Counted from the first letter of the stretch, positions 1-8,751 are shown. The stretch is 30,315 bases of DNA from Deltaproteobacteria bacterium (GCA_024277475.1 JAJRVC010000561.1:1-30315); one strand, 5' to 3'. Notes: generated from the sequence alone by a model not told the origin. Program-made: numbers and translations.

Positions 1-196
1 GAGAGGTTTGGCACACGGCAATCTCATTTTTATATTCCCTATTAAATCTATAAGATACATAGTATGCCAATTTATTATCGCACATTCTCTTTGATTTGTC
101 CCGAACTATTTTTCGAAAACTCAAGATAATACCCAATGACCAAAATACAAATTCAAAACAAAGAGATGATAAGGTTACAGGTGAATCTTCATCACA
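1..196. other. AT-rich non-coding edge, no gene seen
   Basis: This AT-rich stretch lies downstream of the minus-strand RlpA-like gene. I found no convincing reading frame, RNA gene or strong terminator hairpin in it. Confidence 0.5.
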
Positions 197-871
197 CTAC
201 CCTTCAACCGGAATAGTCTCCACCCGCACCTTGGCGGTCCCTTTATTATAAAACCCTAATTTGCGGGCGGCCCCCGCACTCAGGTCAATAATTCGGCCGT
301 CCACGAAAGGTCCGCGATCGTTTACCCTTAAAATAATGCTCCGGCGGTTTTCAAGATTTGTCACCTTAACAAAGGTGGGCAGAGGTAAGTATTTATGTGC
401 CGCGCTCAGCCCGTTCGGATAAAACGCTTCACCATTGGCCGTCATGTGGCCGCCTTTTTGCCGGTACGTTTCATTTCCGTACCATGACGCTGTACCGGTT
501 TCCCGATAGTTGCGGGCCTGTTCCACGGACATGGGCACATACCTTCTGCCTTTGACGACATAAGGCGCTTTTTTGACTTTCTTTTGACGAATGGCTTCTT
601 TGGGCGAAAGTCCGTCAATGGTTTCGATTTCTTGACGCGTCAGGGGCCAACTAAGCGGTGCAGCAACCACCTTAAAGGTAAAACCGCCGACATAATAAAT
701 AAGTTTACCTGCTCCGTAAGCGGATTTAGTGATAAACTTCGAGATCTTGTAGGTTGTTTTAACGGTTTCTTCGGTGACATCATAGGTAGTTCGGATGGCC
801 TGGCAGGAAACAAATACAAAACAGAATAATAAAAGATAAAGACCCGTATTGCTTTTTCTATTTGCCGGCAT
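197..871 (-). CDS. rlpA: RlpA-like septal-ring lipoprotein with double-psi beta-barrel domain
   Basis: The 224-residue product starts with a basic N-terminus and a hydrophobic stretch ending in a lipobox (FVSC, Cys23). The residue after Cys is Gln, not Asp, which fits outer-membrane sorting. A linker with no recognised domain (about 24-125) precedes the RlpA double-psi barrel (about 126-220), which begins GTASWYG. His159 (in AAHKYLP) and Asp185 (in VNDRGPF) match the conserved catalytic pair of RlpA lytic transglycosylases, which cut peptidoglycan strands lacking stem peptides. No SPOR domain is present, so septal targeting by that route is not indicated. It is divergent from the Nudix gene. 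The ATG at 871 is chosen because the signal sequence follows directly, although no strong ribosome site is visible. Confidence 0.88.
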   Translation of the reverse strand: MPANRKSNTGLYLLLFCFVFVSCQAIRTTYDVTEETVKTTYKISKFITKSAYGAGKLIYYVGGFTFKVVAAPLSWPLTRQEIETIDGLSPKEAIRQKKVKKAPYVVKGRRYVPMSVEQARNYRETGTASWYGNETYRQKGGHMTANGEAFYPNGLSAAHKYLPLPTFVKVTNLENRRSIILRVNDRGPFVDGRIIDLSAGAARKLGFYNKGTAKVRVETIPVEG

Positions 872-1045
872 AGTTAAACTTATTGACTATAGGATTACAA
901 TTTATGTACACCATATCTGTCGAAAACCAAATAAAAAAATAAAAAAAACATGCAGGTTTGTGGCCTGGGTAAAGTGAAGCTGCAAAATATTTAAGGACTT
1001 TCGTCAGCTTCCCGGCCTCTCGGCCTGCTACTACAGGAGTAAAAT

Positions 1046-1588
1046 ATGACCACAACCATAAACCGCCGCACAATCGTCCATCACGGCAGAGTATATCGCC
1101 TGATAAAAGAAAATGTCACCCTGGACAACGGTGTCACCACTGACATGGAATTTATTGAGCACCCCGGCGCAACCGCCATCGTTCCGTTGTTGAATAAAAC
1201 CCGCATCGTTCTGCTCAACCAGTACCGCCACGCCCTGCGAAAGTATATCTGGGAAATTCCCGCCGGGACCCTTGATCCCCGGGAATCCGTGATGAGTTGT
1301 GCCAAACGTGAGCTCATTGAGGAAACCGGTTTCTCAGCCGACCAATGGCACAACCTGGGGGAGATAACGCCGGTACCCGGATATTCGGACGAACGCATTC
1401 ATGTCTTTCTGGCCACGGGTCTGCAACCGGCTGAAAGACATCTCGATAAAGACGAAATAATCCAGGTGCATGAAGTCGAACGTGAAGAAGCGCTTCATAT
1501 GATTAGACGGGGAGAAATTCAGGATGCCAAATCGATTGCCGGGCTCTTTCTGGCCTTTGATTGGTTAAAAAAAAATGAAAGAACCTAA
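1046..1588 (+). CDS. Nudix hydrolase, ADP-ribose pyrophosphatase-like
   Basis: The 180-residue protein carries a complete Nudix box GX5EX7REUXEEXGU at residues 74-96 (Gly74, Glu80, Arg88-Glu89, Glu92-Glu93, Gly95), which binds the metal ions that cut a nucleoside-diphosphate bond. The upstream strands and the IWEIPAGTLD lead-in resemble the ADP-ribose pyrophosphatase (NudF) group, which splits ADP-ribose to AMP and ribose 5-phosphate; the exact substrate is inference. The ATG at 1046 has an AGGAG six bases upstream. The 3' end overlaps the next gene by 14 bases, so the two are probably translationally coupled. Confidence 0.88.
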   Translation: MTTTINRRTIVHHGRVYRLIKENVTLDNGVTTDMEFIEHPGATAIVPLLNKTRIVLLNQYRHALRKYIWEIPAGTLDPRESVMSCAKRELIEETGFSADQWHNLGEITPVPGYSDERIHVFLATGLQPAERHLDKDEIIQVHEVEREEALHMIRRGEIQDAKSIAGLFLAFDWLKKNERT

Positions 1589-3071
1589 ATATTCATCCCC
1601 ATTCCATCCGGTCGGCATCCTTTTCATCGGACTTCTGATGGCCCAGATTATTGCCACCCTCCAGGTGTATCTTTCAAACCTGGGTCTGTATGCCACCGTT
1701 TCAGCCGTAACCGCGGCAGGATATCTTGCGATACCGAATCAGCAGGTTATGAGCAGCCTGCAGAATTTCACACCGGCCTTTTTCGGGGGTCTCTTTTTTA
1801 CATTCACCATCGGAGCCGGCATCACACTTGGCACCATGGCGACGGCCTGGATATGGGTGCGGGTTTTTCTGCGCAATAAATTTATTCTGTTTTTTTTTCT
1901 ATCTGCCTGGGTGGGAGCCCTGCTTTTAGTTAACATCCACGGATTTTGTCTAATCCCCACCTTATATTTTTTGCTCCTTCCCCCGGTTCTTTTCAAGCTG
2001 ACCGCGGGAAGGGGGTCCTGTTGGGACAGCCCATCGAGTCGAATGCAGCGACTGGTGCATTTAATTCCCATCCCATTGCTGGCCCTGTTGTGGTTTACTC
2101 AATTTGACAGTGCAATGTTTTTGGATTTGAGAGACAATCTGCTCTTATCCAATATTTTAGGACGAAAGTTCAGTGATTTTTATTATACCTACACTCTCTA
2201 TCCCGCAGAAGCATTTAAATCCCTGGATCAAAAAATTATCAAAACCTGGGGGCTTGAAAATAGTCAAACCCGTCCAATCACTCTGAAGCTCAAAAACAGG
2301 TTAACAGCCAACGGTTATCTGCTGCTGCCGGATACCGATAAAGTTGATTTGAGAATCATCAAAAAGGAAGATAATCTTGTATTCCGATCAGGTGAGCACG
2401 ATATTTTTCAAATCCCGGTCAGTCAATTTTTAGCAAATTCACAAAAAAATCTGCAAAAGTTCTCACAACGAATAGATCGTAAGTCCTCATTTCGGCAATT
2501 TACATTTTTATCATTGCTGATTGGATTTCCCGTCTTAATCTATATGGTTCTTCATGCAGTCTTGTACTACCTGTTTTTTCTATTTATAGACCGAAAAACT
2601 GCCGCCCTGACAGCTTCGATCATGTGTTTGCTCCTCGGCATTATCGTGCTGATCTATTTTCAATTAAACCGCAGCGCTAACATCGATTTTAAAGATATCT
2701 CCCAAGCCCTGGAATCTAAAAATTGGCAAACCCGCGTGGCGGCCTTAAAAACAATTCAACAAAAAAAACTGGAAGTTGCAGATTACAGGGCATATTCGCA
2801 CTTGCTCAAAAGCCGGATCCCCCAGGAGCGCTATTGGCTTGTAAAAACACTGGCGTTCAGCCGACGATCCGGCACTTACAACGATCTGTTGGCATTTTTA
2901 AATGATAAAAATACCAATGTCCGATGCATGGCATTTTATGCTCTGGGACTGCGGCAGAACCCAAGCGCAATCAGGCCGATTTTAGAAAGAATTAAAGTAT
3001 CCGATAACTGGTATAGCCAAACCTATGCTTATAGCTCCTTGAGATCTCTGGGATGGAAGCAAACAAAATAA
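1575..3071 (+). CDS. Polytopic membrane protein with C-terminal HEAT-like repeats
   Basis: I do not recognise a named family for this 498-residue protein. Hydrophobic segments lie at about 12-37, 68-98, 102-140 and 161-177. A polar stretch of about 130 residues follows (about 180-310), then two more membrane segments (about 313-340 and 344-365). The C-terminus (about 374-498) is soluble and built of paired helices of about 30 residues resembling HEAT or PBS-lyase-like repeats (for example TRVAALKTI and VRCMAFYALG). Such repeats usually bind other proteins. The start overlaps the Nudix gene and the end overlaps the CPBP protease gene by 19 bases, suggesting a tight three-gene unit. No clear Shine-Dalgarno site precedes the ATG, as expected for coupled translation. 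Confidence 0.75.
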   Translation: MKEPKYSSPFHPVGILFIGLLMAQIIATLQVYLSNLGLYATVSAVTAAGYLAIPNQQVMSSLQNFTPAFFGGLFFTFTIGAGITLGTMATAWIWVRVFLRNKFILFFFLSAWVGALLLVNIHGFCLIPTLYFLLLPPVLFKLTAGRGSCWDSPSSRMQRLVHLIPIPLLALLWFTQFDSAMFLDLRDNLLLSNILGRKFSDFYYTYTLYPAEAFKSLDQKIIKTWGLENSQTRPITLKLKNRLTANGYLLLPDTDKVDLRIIKKEDNLVFRSGEHDIFQIPVSQFLANSQKNLQKFSQRIDRKSSFRQFTFLSLLIGFPVLIYMVLHAVLYYLFFLFIDRKTAALTASIMCLLLGIIVLIYFQLNRSANIDFKDISQALESKNWQTRVAALKTIQQKKLEVADYRAYSHLLKSRIPQERYWLVKTLAFSRRSGTYNDLLAFLNDKNTNVRCMAFYALGLRQNPSAIRPILERIKVSDNWYSQTYAYSSLRSLGWKQTK

Positions 3072-3697
3072 CATTGAAGACCCTGGCGATATCAATCGCT
3101 GCTGTTTTTGTCCTGGAAACCGTCTTCGGACTGGCGATGGCCGGGCAAACCGCATCTCCTTTGCCGGCGCTTGGCATCATTCGCTGTCTGGAAGCCATTT
3201 TACTGGTATTTATTGCCGGCCGCTTTGAAAAGAATCCGGACGCGATCGGGCTATCCCGCTTAAAAATGCTGCCGGGTTTGGTGAGAGGCTTGATCTGGTC
3301 CGCTTGTTTTGGAATTGCGGCCGGCATTTTGTTTTTGGTATTGTTTGCCGTTGGTATAAACCCGCTAAAACTTGTCAAGACACCACTGCCTTCGGTACTA
3401 TGGCAAATTTTCATATTCTTTCTTGTGGGCGGTGTCATCGGGCCTGTTTGGGAAGAAATATTTTTCAGGGGTATCATCTTCGGGTTTTTTAGACGGTGGG
3501 GTGTTTATGCCGCCATTCTGACCAGCACCACCCTCTTTGTATTGCCCCACTATGACGGTCACGACCTTCCTCTCACCCAGATTGTTGGTGGCATTGTGTT
3601 TGCAATCGCCTACGAGCAAGAAAAAAACCTGATGGTACCCGTCACCATCCACTGCCTGGGTAACATGGCCATTTTCAGTCTGACGTTTTTTTCCTGA
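3053..3697 (+). CDS. CPBP family intramembrane glutamic endopeptidase (Abi/CAAX-like)
   Basis: The 214-residue protein is largely hydrophobic, with about six membrane segments. It has the three CPBP (Rce1/Abi) motifs: EExxxR at Glu134-Glu135/Arg139, a His motif in VLPHYDGH (His166, His170), and HxxxN at His200/Asn204. These form the intramembrane active site of CPBP proteases, which in bacteria are linked to prenyl-protein-type cleavage, bacteriocin immunity or scaffold roles. The substrate cannot be inferred here. Its ATG lies inside the end of the HEAT-repeat gene (19-base overlap), so the two are likely co-translated and may work together at the membrane. Confidence 0.87.
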   Translation: MEANKITLKTLAISIAAVFVLETVFGLAMAGQTASPLPALGIIRCLEAILLVFIAGRFEKNPDAIGLSRLKMLPGLVRGLIWSACFGIAAGILFLVLFAVGINPLKLVKTPLPSVLWQIFIFFLVGGVIGPVWEEIFFRGIIFGFFRRWGVYAAILTSTTLFVLPHYDGHDLPLTQIVGGIVFAIAYEQEKNLMVPVTIHCLGNMAIFSLTFFS

Positions 3698-3873
3698 CGT
3701 AAATATTTTCAATTTCTGCTTCTCTTCCCCTTCAAGACAAATCATGATCTCCGCACTTTGATCATAAGGACTGGTTAAAGCAATTATACCTCCTATCTCA
3801 TTGGAAATTAAATGAAAGAATTTGTTTTACGGTTTTGTACCGTCTTACTGAAATATTAAGAATATTGCAGGAC

Positions 3874-3988
3874 TTTAATTTCTATCTTGATACATCAATT
3901 AATTGCAGCCAGCAAAACGGTCAAAGAGTTGTGCGATTTTATAGATCTTGACTCCCTGAATTATCTCAGCATCTATGGTCTTCTGCAA
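3874..3988 (+). pseudogene. purF: Relic of PurF (amidophosphoribosyltransferase) C-terminus
   Basis: Translation from 3896 reads QLIAASKTVKELCDFIDLDS and continues LNYLSIYGLLQ. This matches the conserved tail of PurF, which typically reads like ELIAS-x-x-VEEI-x-x-FIGADSLxYLSxEGLL. Just before it, in the adjacent frame (3874-3897), the reading FNFYLDTS resembles the preceding PurF motif CFYGIDTP. One frameshift therefore lies near 3896. No start codon, catalytic domain or phosphoribosyl-transferase region is present upstream; a stop lies in frame at 3857. This is a degraded fragment, not a working gene. A small independent ORF from the TTG at 3887 is possible but less likely. Confidence 0.6.
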
Positions 3989-3996
3989 GTTCAATC

Positions 3997-4152
3997 TTAC
4001 CACATGGCTTTTACATGCGGATATTCCATAATTTTTTTATCTTTTGTTAAAAGCGTTAAATTATGCATTCTTACGGTGGTCACAATGATTTGATCGGCGG
4101 GATCTTTATGGAAACCGCATGCAGCAATCTACCGGGCTGTTAAGCGTGACAC
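3997..4152 (-). pseudogene. Relic of VapC-type PIN-domain toxin, C-terminal part
   Basis: Read on the minus strand, this gives VSRLTAR, a TAG at 4129-4131, then IAACGFHKDPADQIIVTTVR and a tail of MHNLTLLTKDKKIMEYPHVKAMW before TAA at 3997. The FHxDPADxxIVxTAR and LLTxDxKIxxYPHVxxxW motifs are highly characteristic of the end of VapC endoribonucleases; the Asp in DPAD is one of the acidic metal ligands. The N-terminal half with the first catalytic Asp is missing, as is any VapB antitoxin, and a stop interrupts the fragment. It is a dead toxin fragment. Confidence 0.72.
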
Positions 4153-4223
4153 CCTTGCACCTTTAATCATCAGCAGGCGGTCTGTCGGCATCTTTACTGC
4201 AGCCTGATCATTGATTCCGCTTT

Positions 4224-5111
4224 TTAGCTCACCATCTCTTTGATAATTTCCCGAATCAGCTTGATTTCCTTTACGATTCCGGAAATCTGTCCGGCGCCCA
4301 CAGCCCCGGCTTCAAGATCCCCATCCAGGGAGGCTTCTTTCTGGTGTGCGGATAGAAACTCGAAAATTTCCGCTTGGGGTTTTTGAAGCCATACTTCCAC
4401 CACCGGCGTACGCAACACCCGCACCCGTATCCTGTCACCGCCCAGCAAAACCGTGTCCGTATCTGCAGCCCGGCAGATGGCCTGTTTGTAATTGATGTGG
4501 GCGATGCACTCCCGGGAGGCGATAAAACGTGTGCCCACCTGAACACCCTGAGCCCCAAGTGCCAGAGCGGCCCGAAAACCGCGGGCATCGGCGATGCCCC
4601 CGGCGGCCACCACCGGGATATCGACGGCATCGGCCACCATGGGAACCAGGACCATGGTGGACACCCCCTGATGTCCCTGGGCCCCGCCGGATTCCATCCC
4701 TTCGGCGATCACCGCATCAACACCGGCCGCCGCCGCTTTCAAGGCGCTTTTGACGTTGGGCACCACGTGAAGCACTTTCACCCGCCGGCCCTTTAAGTAA
4801 TCCACCAGGGGCCCGGGAAAACCCGCCGAGGTCGTCACTGCCCCGATGCCCATGTCGGCGATAACTTCAGCCAGCACCGGAGAAGATGGATTAAACGCCG
4901 CCAGGTTGGCCCCAAAGGGTTTGCCCGTAAGCCTTTGGACAGCCTCTATCTGCTGCTTGAGAAAGTCCGGGTCGGTAATAAAAGCTGTGGCCAGAAGTCC
5001 ATAGCCGCCAGCTTCGGAAACCGCTGCCACCAGCTCCGGGTTGCTGATCACGCCCATAGCTCCCTGAATGACAGGATGGCGGCAACCCAGCAAATCAGAT
5101 ATAGCGTTCAT
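4224..5111 (-). CDS. Nitronate monooxygenase-like FMN enzyme (NMO/FabK family)
   Basis: The 295-residue protein is a TIM-barrel flavoprotein of the nitronate monooxygenase (2-nitropropane dioxygenase)/FabK family. It starts with the family hallmark CRHPVIQGAMG, has SGGAQGHQG with the conserved His147, then the FMN-phosphate loops PVVAAGGIADARG (166-178) and GTRFIASRE (193-201). Family members oxidise alkyl nitronates or, in the FabK branch, reduce enoyl thioesters. Last in an acyl-CoA operon, an acyl-thioester substrate is possible, but this is inference. It is somewhat shorter than typical members (about 310-360). The ATG at 5111 has an AGG eight bases upstream, and the gene follows the SDR stop by 15 bases. 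Confidence 0.85.
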   Translation of the reverse strand: MNAISDLLGCRHPVIQGAMGVISNPELVAAVSEAGGYGLLATAFITDPDFLKQQIEAVQRLTGKPFGANLAAFNPSSPVLAEVIADMGIGAVTTSAGFPGPLVDYLKGRRVKVLHVVPNVKSALKAAAAGVDAVIAEGMESGGAQGHQGVSTMVLVPMVADAVDIPVVAAGGIADARGFRAALALGAQGVQVGTRFIASRECIAHINYKQAICRAADTDTVLLGGDRIRVRVLRTPVVEVWLQKPQAEIFEFLSAHQKEASLDGDLEAGAVGAGQISGIVKEIKLIREIIKEMVS

Positions 5112-5126
5112 ATCTTTATCCTCATC

Positions 5127-5894
5127 CTATTTGGCCGCCATGCGCATGGCGCCATCGAGCCGGATGGTTTCTCCATTGAGCATGGGGTTTTCGACGATTT
5201 GTTTGGCGAGCATGGCGAACTCAACCGGTATTCCCAGCCGCCTGGGAAATGGCACCATCTTGCCCAGGGCTTCTTTGACCGGGGCCGGAAGTTGTGCCAG
5301 CAAAGGCGTGTTGAACAGCCCCGGCGCGATGGTATTCACCCGGATGCCGTACTCGGCGAACTCCCGGGCGATGGGAAGGGTCATACCCACGATAGCGGCC
5401 TTGGAAGCACTGTAGGACGTTTGTCCGATCTGGCCTTCAAAGGCAGCGCTGGAGGCTGTGTTGACCACCACGCCCTTTTCGCCGTCACCATCGGAGTTGT
5501 TCTTCAGCATCTGGTGTGCCGACAGCCGAATGGTGTTCATGGTGCCAAACAAGTTCACATTGACCACTTTTTTGAAGACATCCATGGGCATGGGACCGTT
5601 TTTGCCGAGAACCTTGGCCGGAGCCCCAATGCCGGCGCAGTTGATGGCGACGTGAATGGCGCCAAAAGCTCCCATGGCCCTGTCCATTGCAGCGGCTGCG
5701 CTTTCATCATCGGTAACATCACACCGGCAGAAGATTGCCGCATCTCCAAGTTCGGCCGCCAGGGCTTCACCTTTTTCCCGATCCAGATCCAGCAGTGCCA
5801 CCCGGGCGCCATCTTCAACAAACAGGTGCGCGCAGGCCTCTCCAAGACCGGAAGCGCCGCCGGTAATCACGGCCACACGATTTTTTATTTCCAC
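5127..5894 (-). CDS. SDR family 3-hydroxyacyl-CoA dehydrogenase, HSD17B10-like
   Basis: The 255-residue classical short-chain dehydrogenase has the NAD-binding TGGASGLG (11-18), the NCAG motif near 85-88, Ser148 in VNTASSAAFEGQ and the catalytic YSASK (Tyr161, Lys165). The run AAFEGQIGQTSYSASKAAIV and the end NGETIRLDGAMRM closely follow human HSD17B10 (type II 3-hydroxyacyl-CoA dehydrogenase), more closely than FabG-type reductases. It would oxidise 3-hydroxyacyl-CoA or a related hydroxyl to the ketone with NAD+, feeding the thiolase encoded just upstream. The start is a GTG at 5894, supported by AAAGGAG nine bases before it; no ATG fits as well. Confidence 0.88.
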   Translation of the reverse strand: MEIKNRVAVITGGASGLGEACAHLFVEDGARVALLDLDREKGEALAAELGDAAIFCRCDVTDDESAAAAMDRAMGAFGAIHVAINCAGIGAPAKVLGKNGPMPMDVFKKVVNVNLFGTMNTIRLSAHQMLKNNSDGDGEKGVVVNTASSAAFEGQIGQTSYSASKAAIVGMTLPIAREFAEYGIRVNTIAPGLFNTPLLAQLPAPVKEALGKMVPFPRRLGIPVEFAMLAKQIVENPMLNGETIRLDGAMRMAAK

Positions 5895-5937
5895 TGTAAA
5901 CTTCTCCTTTCAAAAAAATTGCTTTCACAAACGGTGC

Positions 5938-7155
5938 TCAAGCTTCAATGATACAGGCATCGCCCTGGGAAAGACCACCACAGATTGCGGCAACTCCCAG
6001 GCCACCGCCACTGCGGCGCAGTTCGTACATCAACGTCATCAAGATGCGCGCGCCGGAGGCTCCGACCGGATGCCCGATGGCGATAGCGCCGCCATTGACA
6101 TTGATTTTTCCCCGAAGCGCCTCCAGCTTTTCGGGGCTGCCGTCGGCCAGAATCTTACTGGCCACCAGGGGCATGGCGGCAAAAGCTTCGTTGATCTCGA
6201 TAAGATCCATATCATCGAGCGTCAATCCCGCGTCGCCAAGAACCTTGAGAATAGCCGGAGCCGGTATCTTGGCGATATCGCTGGCAGGTCCGGCCACACC
6301 GGCAACCATACGAATCGTCGCCAGGGCCTGCAAGTTCAGGGACTGAGCCCTGGCGCGGCTCATGATTAAAACCGCGGAGGCCCCGGTGTTTAAACCCGGT
6401 GCATTACCAGGAGTCACTGTCGGGCTGCCATAGACTGTCTTTAAGGCCGCTAGCTTTTCCAATGTTGTATCAGGCCTGGGTTGCAGGTCCTTATCAACAA
6501 TGATATCGCCTCTTCTCGAAGGCACGGTGACACTCATCAGCTCTTCGCCGACTTTAAACTTTCCCGCAGCCAGGGCCCGGGCATACCGCTGCTGACTTCC
6601 CAGCGCCCATTGGTCCTGCTGCTCACGGGTGACACCCATTTCCACGGCCACTTGTCCCGCATCCACGCTGACCGGATTAAAGGCGGCATAGCCAAGTTCG
6701 AAAAGACCATCCTGGGCGGCAATGGAGCCAATTTTTGTTCCCCAGCGCACCCTTGGGGGAACCAGCAGGGCCGCCCGGCTCATATTCTCAGCCCCCACCG
6801 CCAGACAGACCTCGGCACGACCGGATTTGACGGCATCAAAACACAGACCCACCGCCGTCAGGGACGAACAGCAGGCCCGGTCGATGGTCAAAGAGCGGGT
6901 CTCGGAGGGCAGGCCGGCTTTTAAAATCGCCTGGCGGGCTGGAATGTTGGTTTCAAGGGCGGTTTCAGCCGGCACACAGGTTCCATAGTATACTTCGTCC
7001 ACGATAGCACCGTCTATTTTTGCCCAGCTGATGACTTCCCGGATCACCATGGCACCCAGATCAATACTGGGGACATCTCTGAGCGGGCCGCCAAATTTAT
7101 CGAAAGGGGTTCTTACCGCACTGACGATGACGACGTCATTATTATCGTTATCCAT
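5938..7155 (-). CDS. Thiolase (acetyl-CoA C-acyltransferase)
   Basis: The 405-residue protein is a thiolase with all active-site parts. The nucleophile is Cys95 in DRACCSSLTAV (most thiolases have CGSGL here), followed by the GGAIAIGHPVGASGAR loop with His362 and ICGGLSQGDA with Cys392. It cleaves 3-ketoacyl-CoA with CoA to release acetyl-CoA, or runs in reverse. The CC-SS form of the nucleophile loop is unusual and may reflect substrate preference. The ATG at 7155 has a GAGG about seven bases upstream and follows the ligase stop by 12 bases. Its place between a CoA ligase and an HSD10-like dehydrogenase indicates beta-oxidation-type chemistry. Confidence 0.9.
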   Translation of the reverse strand: MDNDNNDVVIVSAVRTPFDKFGGPLRDVPSIDLGAMVIREVISWAKIDGAIVDEVYYGTCVPAETALETNIPARQAILKAGLPSETRSLTIDRACCSSLTAVGLCFDAVKSGRAEVCLAVGAENMSRAALLVPPRVRWGTKIGSIAAQDGLFELGYAAFNPVSVDAGQVAVEMGVTREQQDQWALGSQQRYARALAAGKFKVGEELMSVTVPSRRGDIIVDKDLQPRPDTTLEKLAALKTVYGSPTVTPGNAPGLNTGASAVLIMSRARAQSLNLQALATIRMVAGVAGPASDIAKIPAPAILKVLGDAGLTLDDMDLIEINEAFAAMPLVASKILADGSPEKLEALRGKINVNGGAIAIGHPVGASGARILMTLMYELRRSGGGLGVAAICGGLSQGDACIIEA

Positions 7156-7167
7156 TTTTTTCCTCGC

Positions 7168-8718
7168 TTAAATTTTTCTTTCGCGGCCTTCCCAGTACTT
7201 ATCGCGAAGTTTGCGTTTGAGAACCTTACCCGTGGCGCTGCGGGGCAATTCTGATATAAAATCAATGCCCTTGGGGGCTTTCACACTGCCAATACGCTCC
7301 TTGCAGTAGGCGATCAGTTCTTCTTCAGACACGTTTTGATCCGGTTTAAGCTCCACGAGTCCTTTGACGGCTTCGCCCCATTTTTCATCGGGAACACCGA
7401 TAACGGCTGCCTCGAGCACCGCTTCGTGGGAAAGCAGGGCCTTTTCCACTTCAACCGAAAACACGTTGAACCCGCCGGAGACGATCATATCTTTTTTGCG
7501 GTCCACCAGGGTGATGTAACCTTCCTCGTCTTTAAATCCCATATCACCGGTGTGATGCCACCCGAACCTGCAAGCTTCCGCCGTGGCCTCGGGGTCATCC
7601 AGATAACCGGCCATGTTGCCAGACCCGCGAACCACGAGTTCGCCGGTTTCATGGGGCGGGAGGATGTTGCCATTTTCATCCATGATCTCGGTCCAGCGGC
7701 TCAGGCAGGCCCTTCCGATGCTGGACAGCCGTTTTTCCCATACAGGCCCGTCATCCGGCCGGTGCTCCTCGGGGAGCAATATGGTGGTCGGCGCCGGCGA
7801 CTCGGTCTGGCCGAAAATGTTGGTCATCACGGGCCCAAAAACCTCGTTGGCCTCTCTTACTTTCTCCGGCGACATGGGGGCAGCCGCATAGATGAAGTTT
7901 TTCAGAGAGGAATAATCAAAGTCCCGCACCTGGGGATGGGCCAGCATCATGTATATAACCGTGGGCGGGAGAAAGAGCACGGTCACCTTTTGCTCCTCGA
8001 TGGTTTTCATAATTTTCAGGGGATCGACGTTACTTTCCAGGATAGTTGTGGAGCCGACGGCGGAAAAAGAAAAAATAAAGGTTCCGGCCAAATGGGTCAC
8101 CGGCGCCACGCAATAATGAATCTGCGGATCCCGGTAGCCGAGACTGTAAAGAAAATCTATCACCACCAACATGAGGCTCTGGTGAGTATGCAGAACCCCC
8201 TTGGGATTTCCAGTAGTGCCGCTGGTGGCGAAAATGCCGAACAGATCGGTGGGTTTATGCTCGATATAAGGTGCCGGTTTGTCGGAAGGATCCATCCAAT
8301 CCGCCAGATACGCGCCTTCGCCTTGATCGGTGTCAATGCAGACAAACTGCCGTATGGAGGGGCATTCTTTTTTCATGCGGGACACATGAGCTTCAAAAGC
8401 ACTGTGGTAAAAAACCATATTGCACTTGACCATGTTGAGAACGTACAGGTTTTCCTTGATCGGATTGCGTATATTGACGGGTATCAGAACCGCTCCGGCC
8501 CGAAACAACCCGTACATGACCTCGACGATCCGGTAGTCATTTGGCGCATAAACGGCAATGCGCACACCGGCGTCGAACCCGTCCCGGTGCAAGGCGTTGG
8601 CGATCCGGTGGGTTACGCGCTGGCTTTCCAAATAGGTTCTTTTAACGCTGTCCTGCTGGACAAAAACACGGTCCGGATAGTAGCCGACACTTTTGTCAAA
8701 AAAATCAATCACACGCAT
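7168..8718 (-). CDS. Class I adenylate-forming acyl-CoA ligase
   Basis: The protein belongs to the ANL superfamily. The AMP-binding P-loop TSGTTGNPKG is at residues 165-174, with a GQTES motif in mid-protein, WHHTGDMGF and VDRKKDMIVSGGFNVFSVEVE near the hinge, and a C-terminal PRSATGKVLKR holding the catalytic Lys. It would activate a carboxylate with ATP and join it to CoA. Fatty, aromatic or cyclic acid specificity cannot be told apart by eye. I prefer the ATG at 8718 (516 residues) because a GGAG lies eight bases before it; the ATG at 8724 would be only two bases from that site. It is the first catabolic gene after the transporter genes. Confidence 0.9.
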   Translation of the reverse strand: MRVIDFFDKSVGYYPDRVFVQQDSVKRTYLESQRVTHRIANALHRDGFDAGVRIAVYAPNDYRIVEVMYGLFRAGAVLIPVNIRNPIKENLYVLNMVKCNMVFYHSAFEAHVSRMKKECPSIRQFVCIDTDQGEGAYLADWMDPSDKPAPYIEHKPTDLFGIFATSGTTGNPKGVLHTHQSLMLVVIDFLYSLGYRDPQIHYCVAPVTHLAGTFIFSFSAVGSTTILESNVDPLKIMKTIEEQKVTVLFLPPTVIYMMLAHPQVRDFDYSSLKNFIYAAAPMSPEKVREANEVFGPVMTNIFGQTESPAPTTILLPEEHRPDDGPVWEKRLSSIGRACLSRWTEIMDENGNILPPHETGELVVRGSGNMAGYLDDPEATAEACRFGWHHTGDMGFKDEEGYITLVDRKKDMIVSGGFNVFSVEVEKALLSHEAVLEAAVIGVPDEKWGEAVKGLVELKPDQNVSEEELIAYCKERIGSVKAPKGIDFISELPRSATGKVLKRKLRDKYWEGRERKI

Positions 8719-8751
8719 GTTCATTGCTCCTTTCTTATACCTAAATTCAGT

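Larger units (their letters stand above)
3698..4223. other. Convergent gap holding decayed gene remnants
   Basis: This 526-base gap separates the convergent CPBP gene and the minus-strand operon. It has no intact gene. It contains the purF-like and vapC-like tails listed separately. The first 170 bases are AT-rich and show nothing I can name. No strong intrinsic terminator was found for either flanking unit. Confidence 0.6.

Noticed and set aside
4935..5951. Plus-strand frame of 338 codons
   Set aside because: Antisense shadow of the nitronate-monooxygenase-like and SDR genes.
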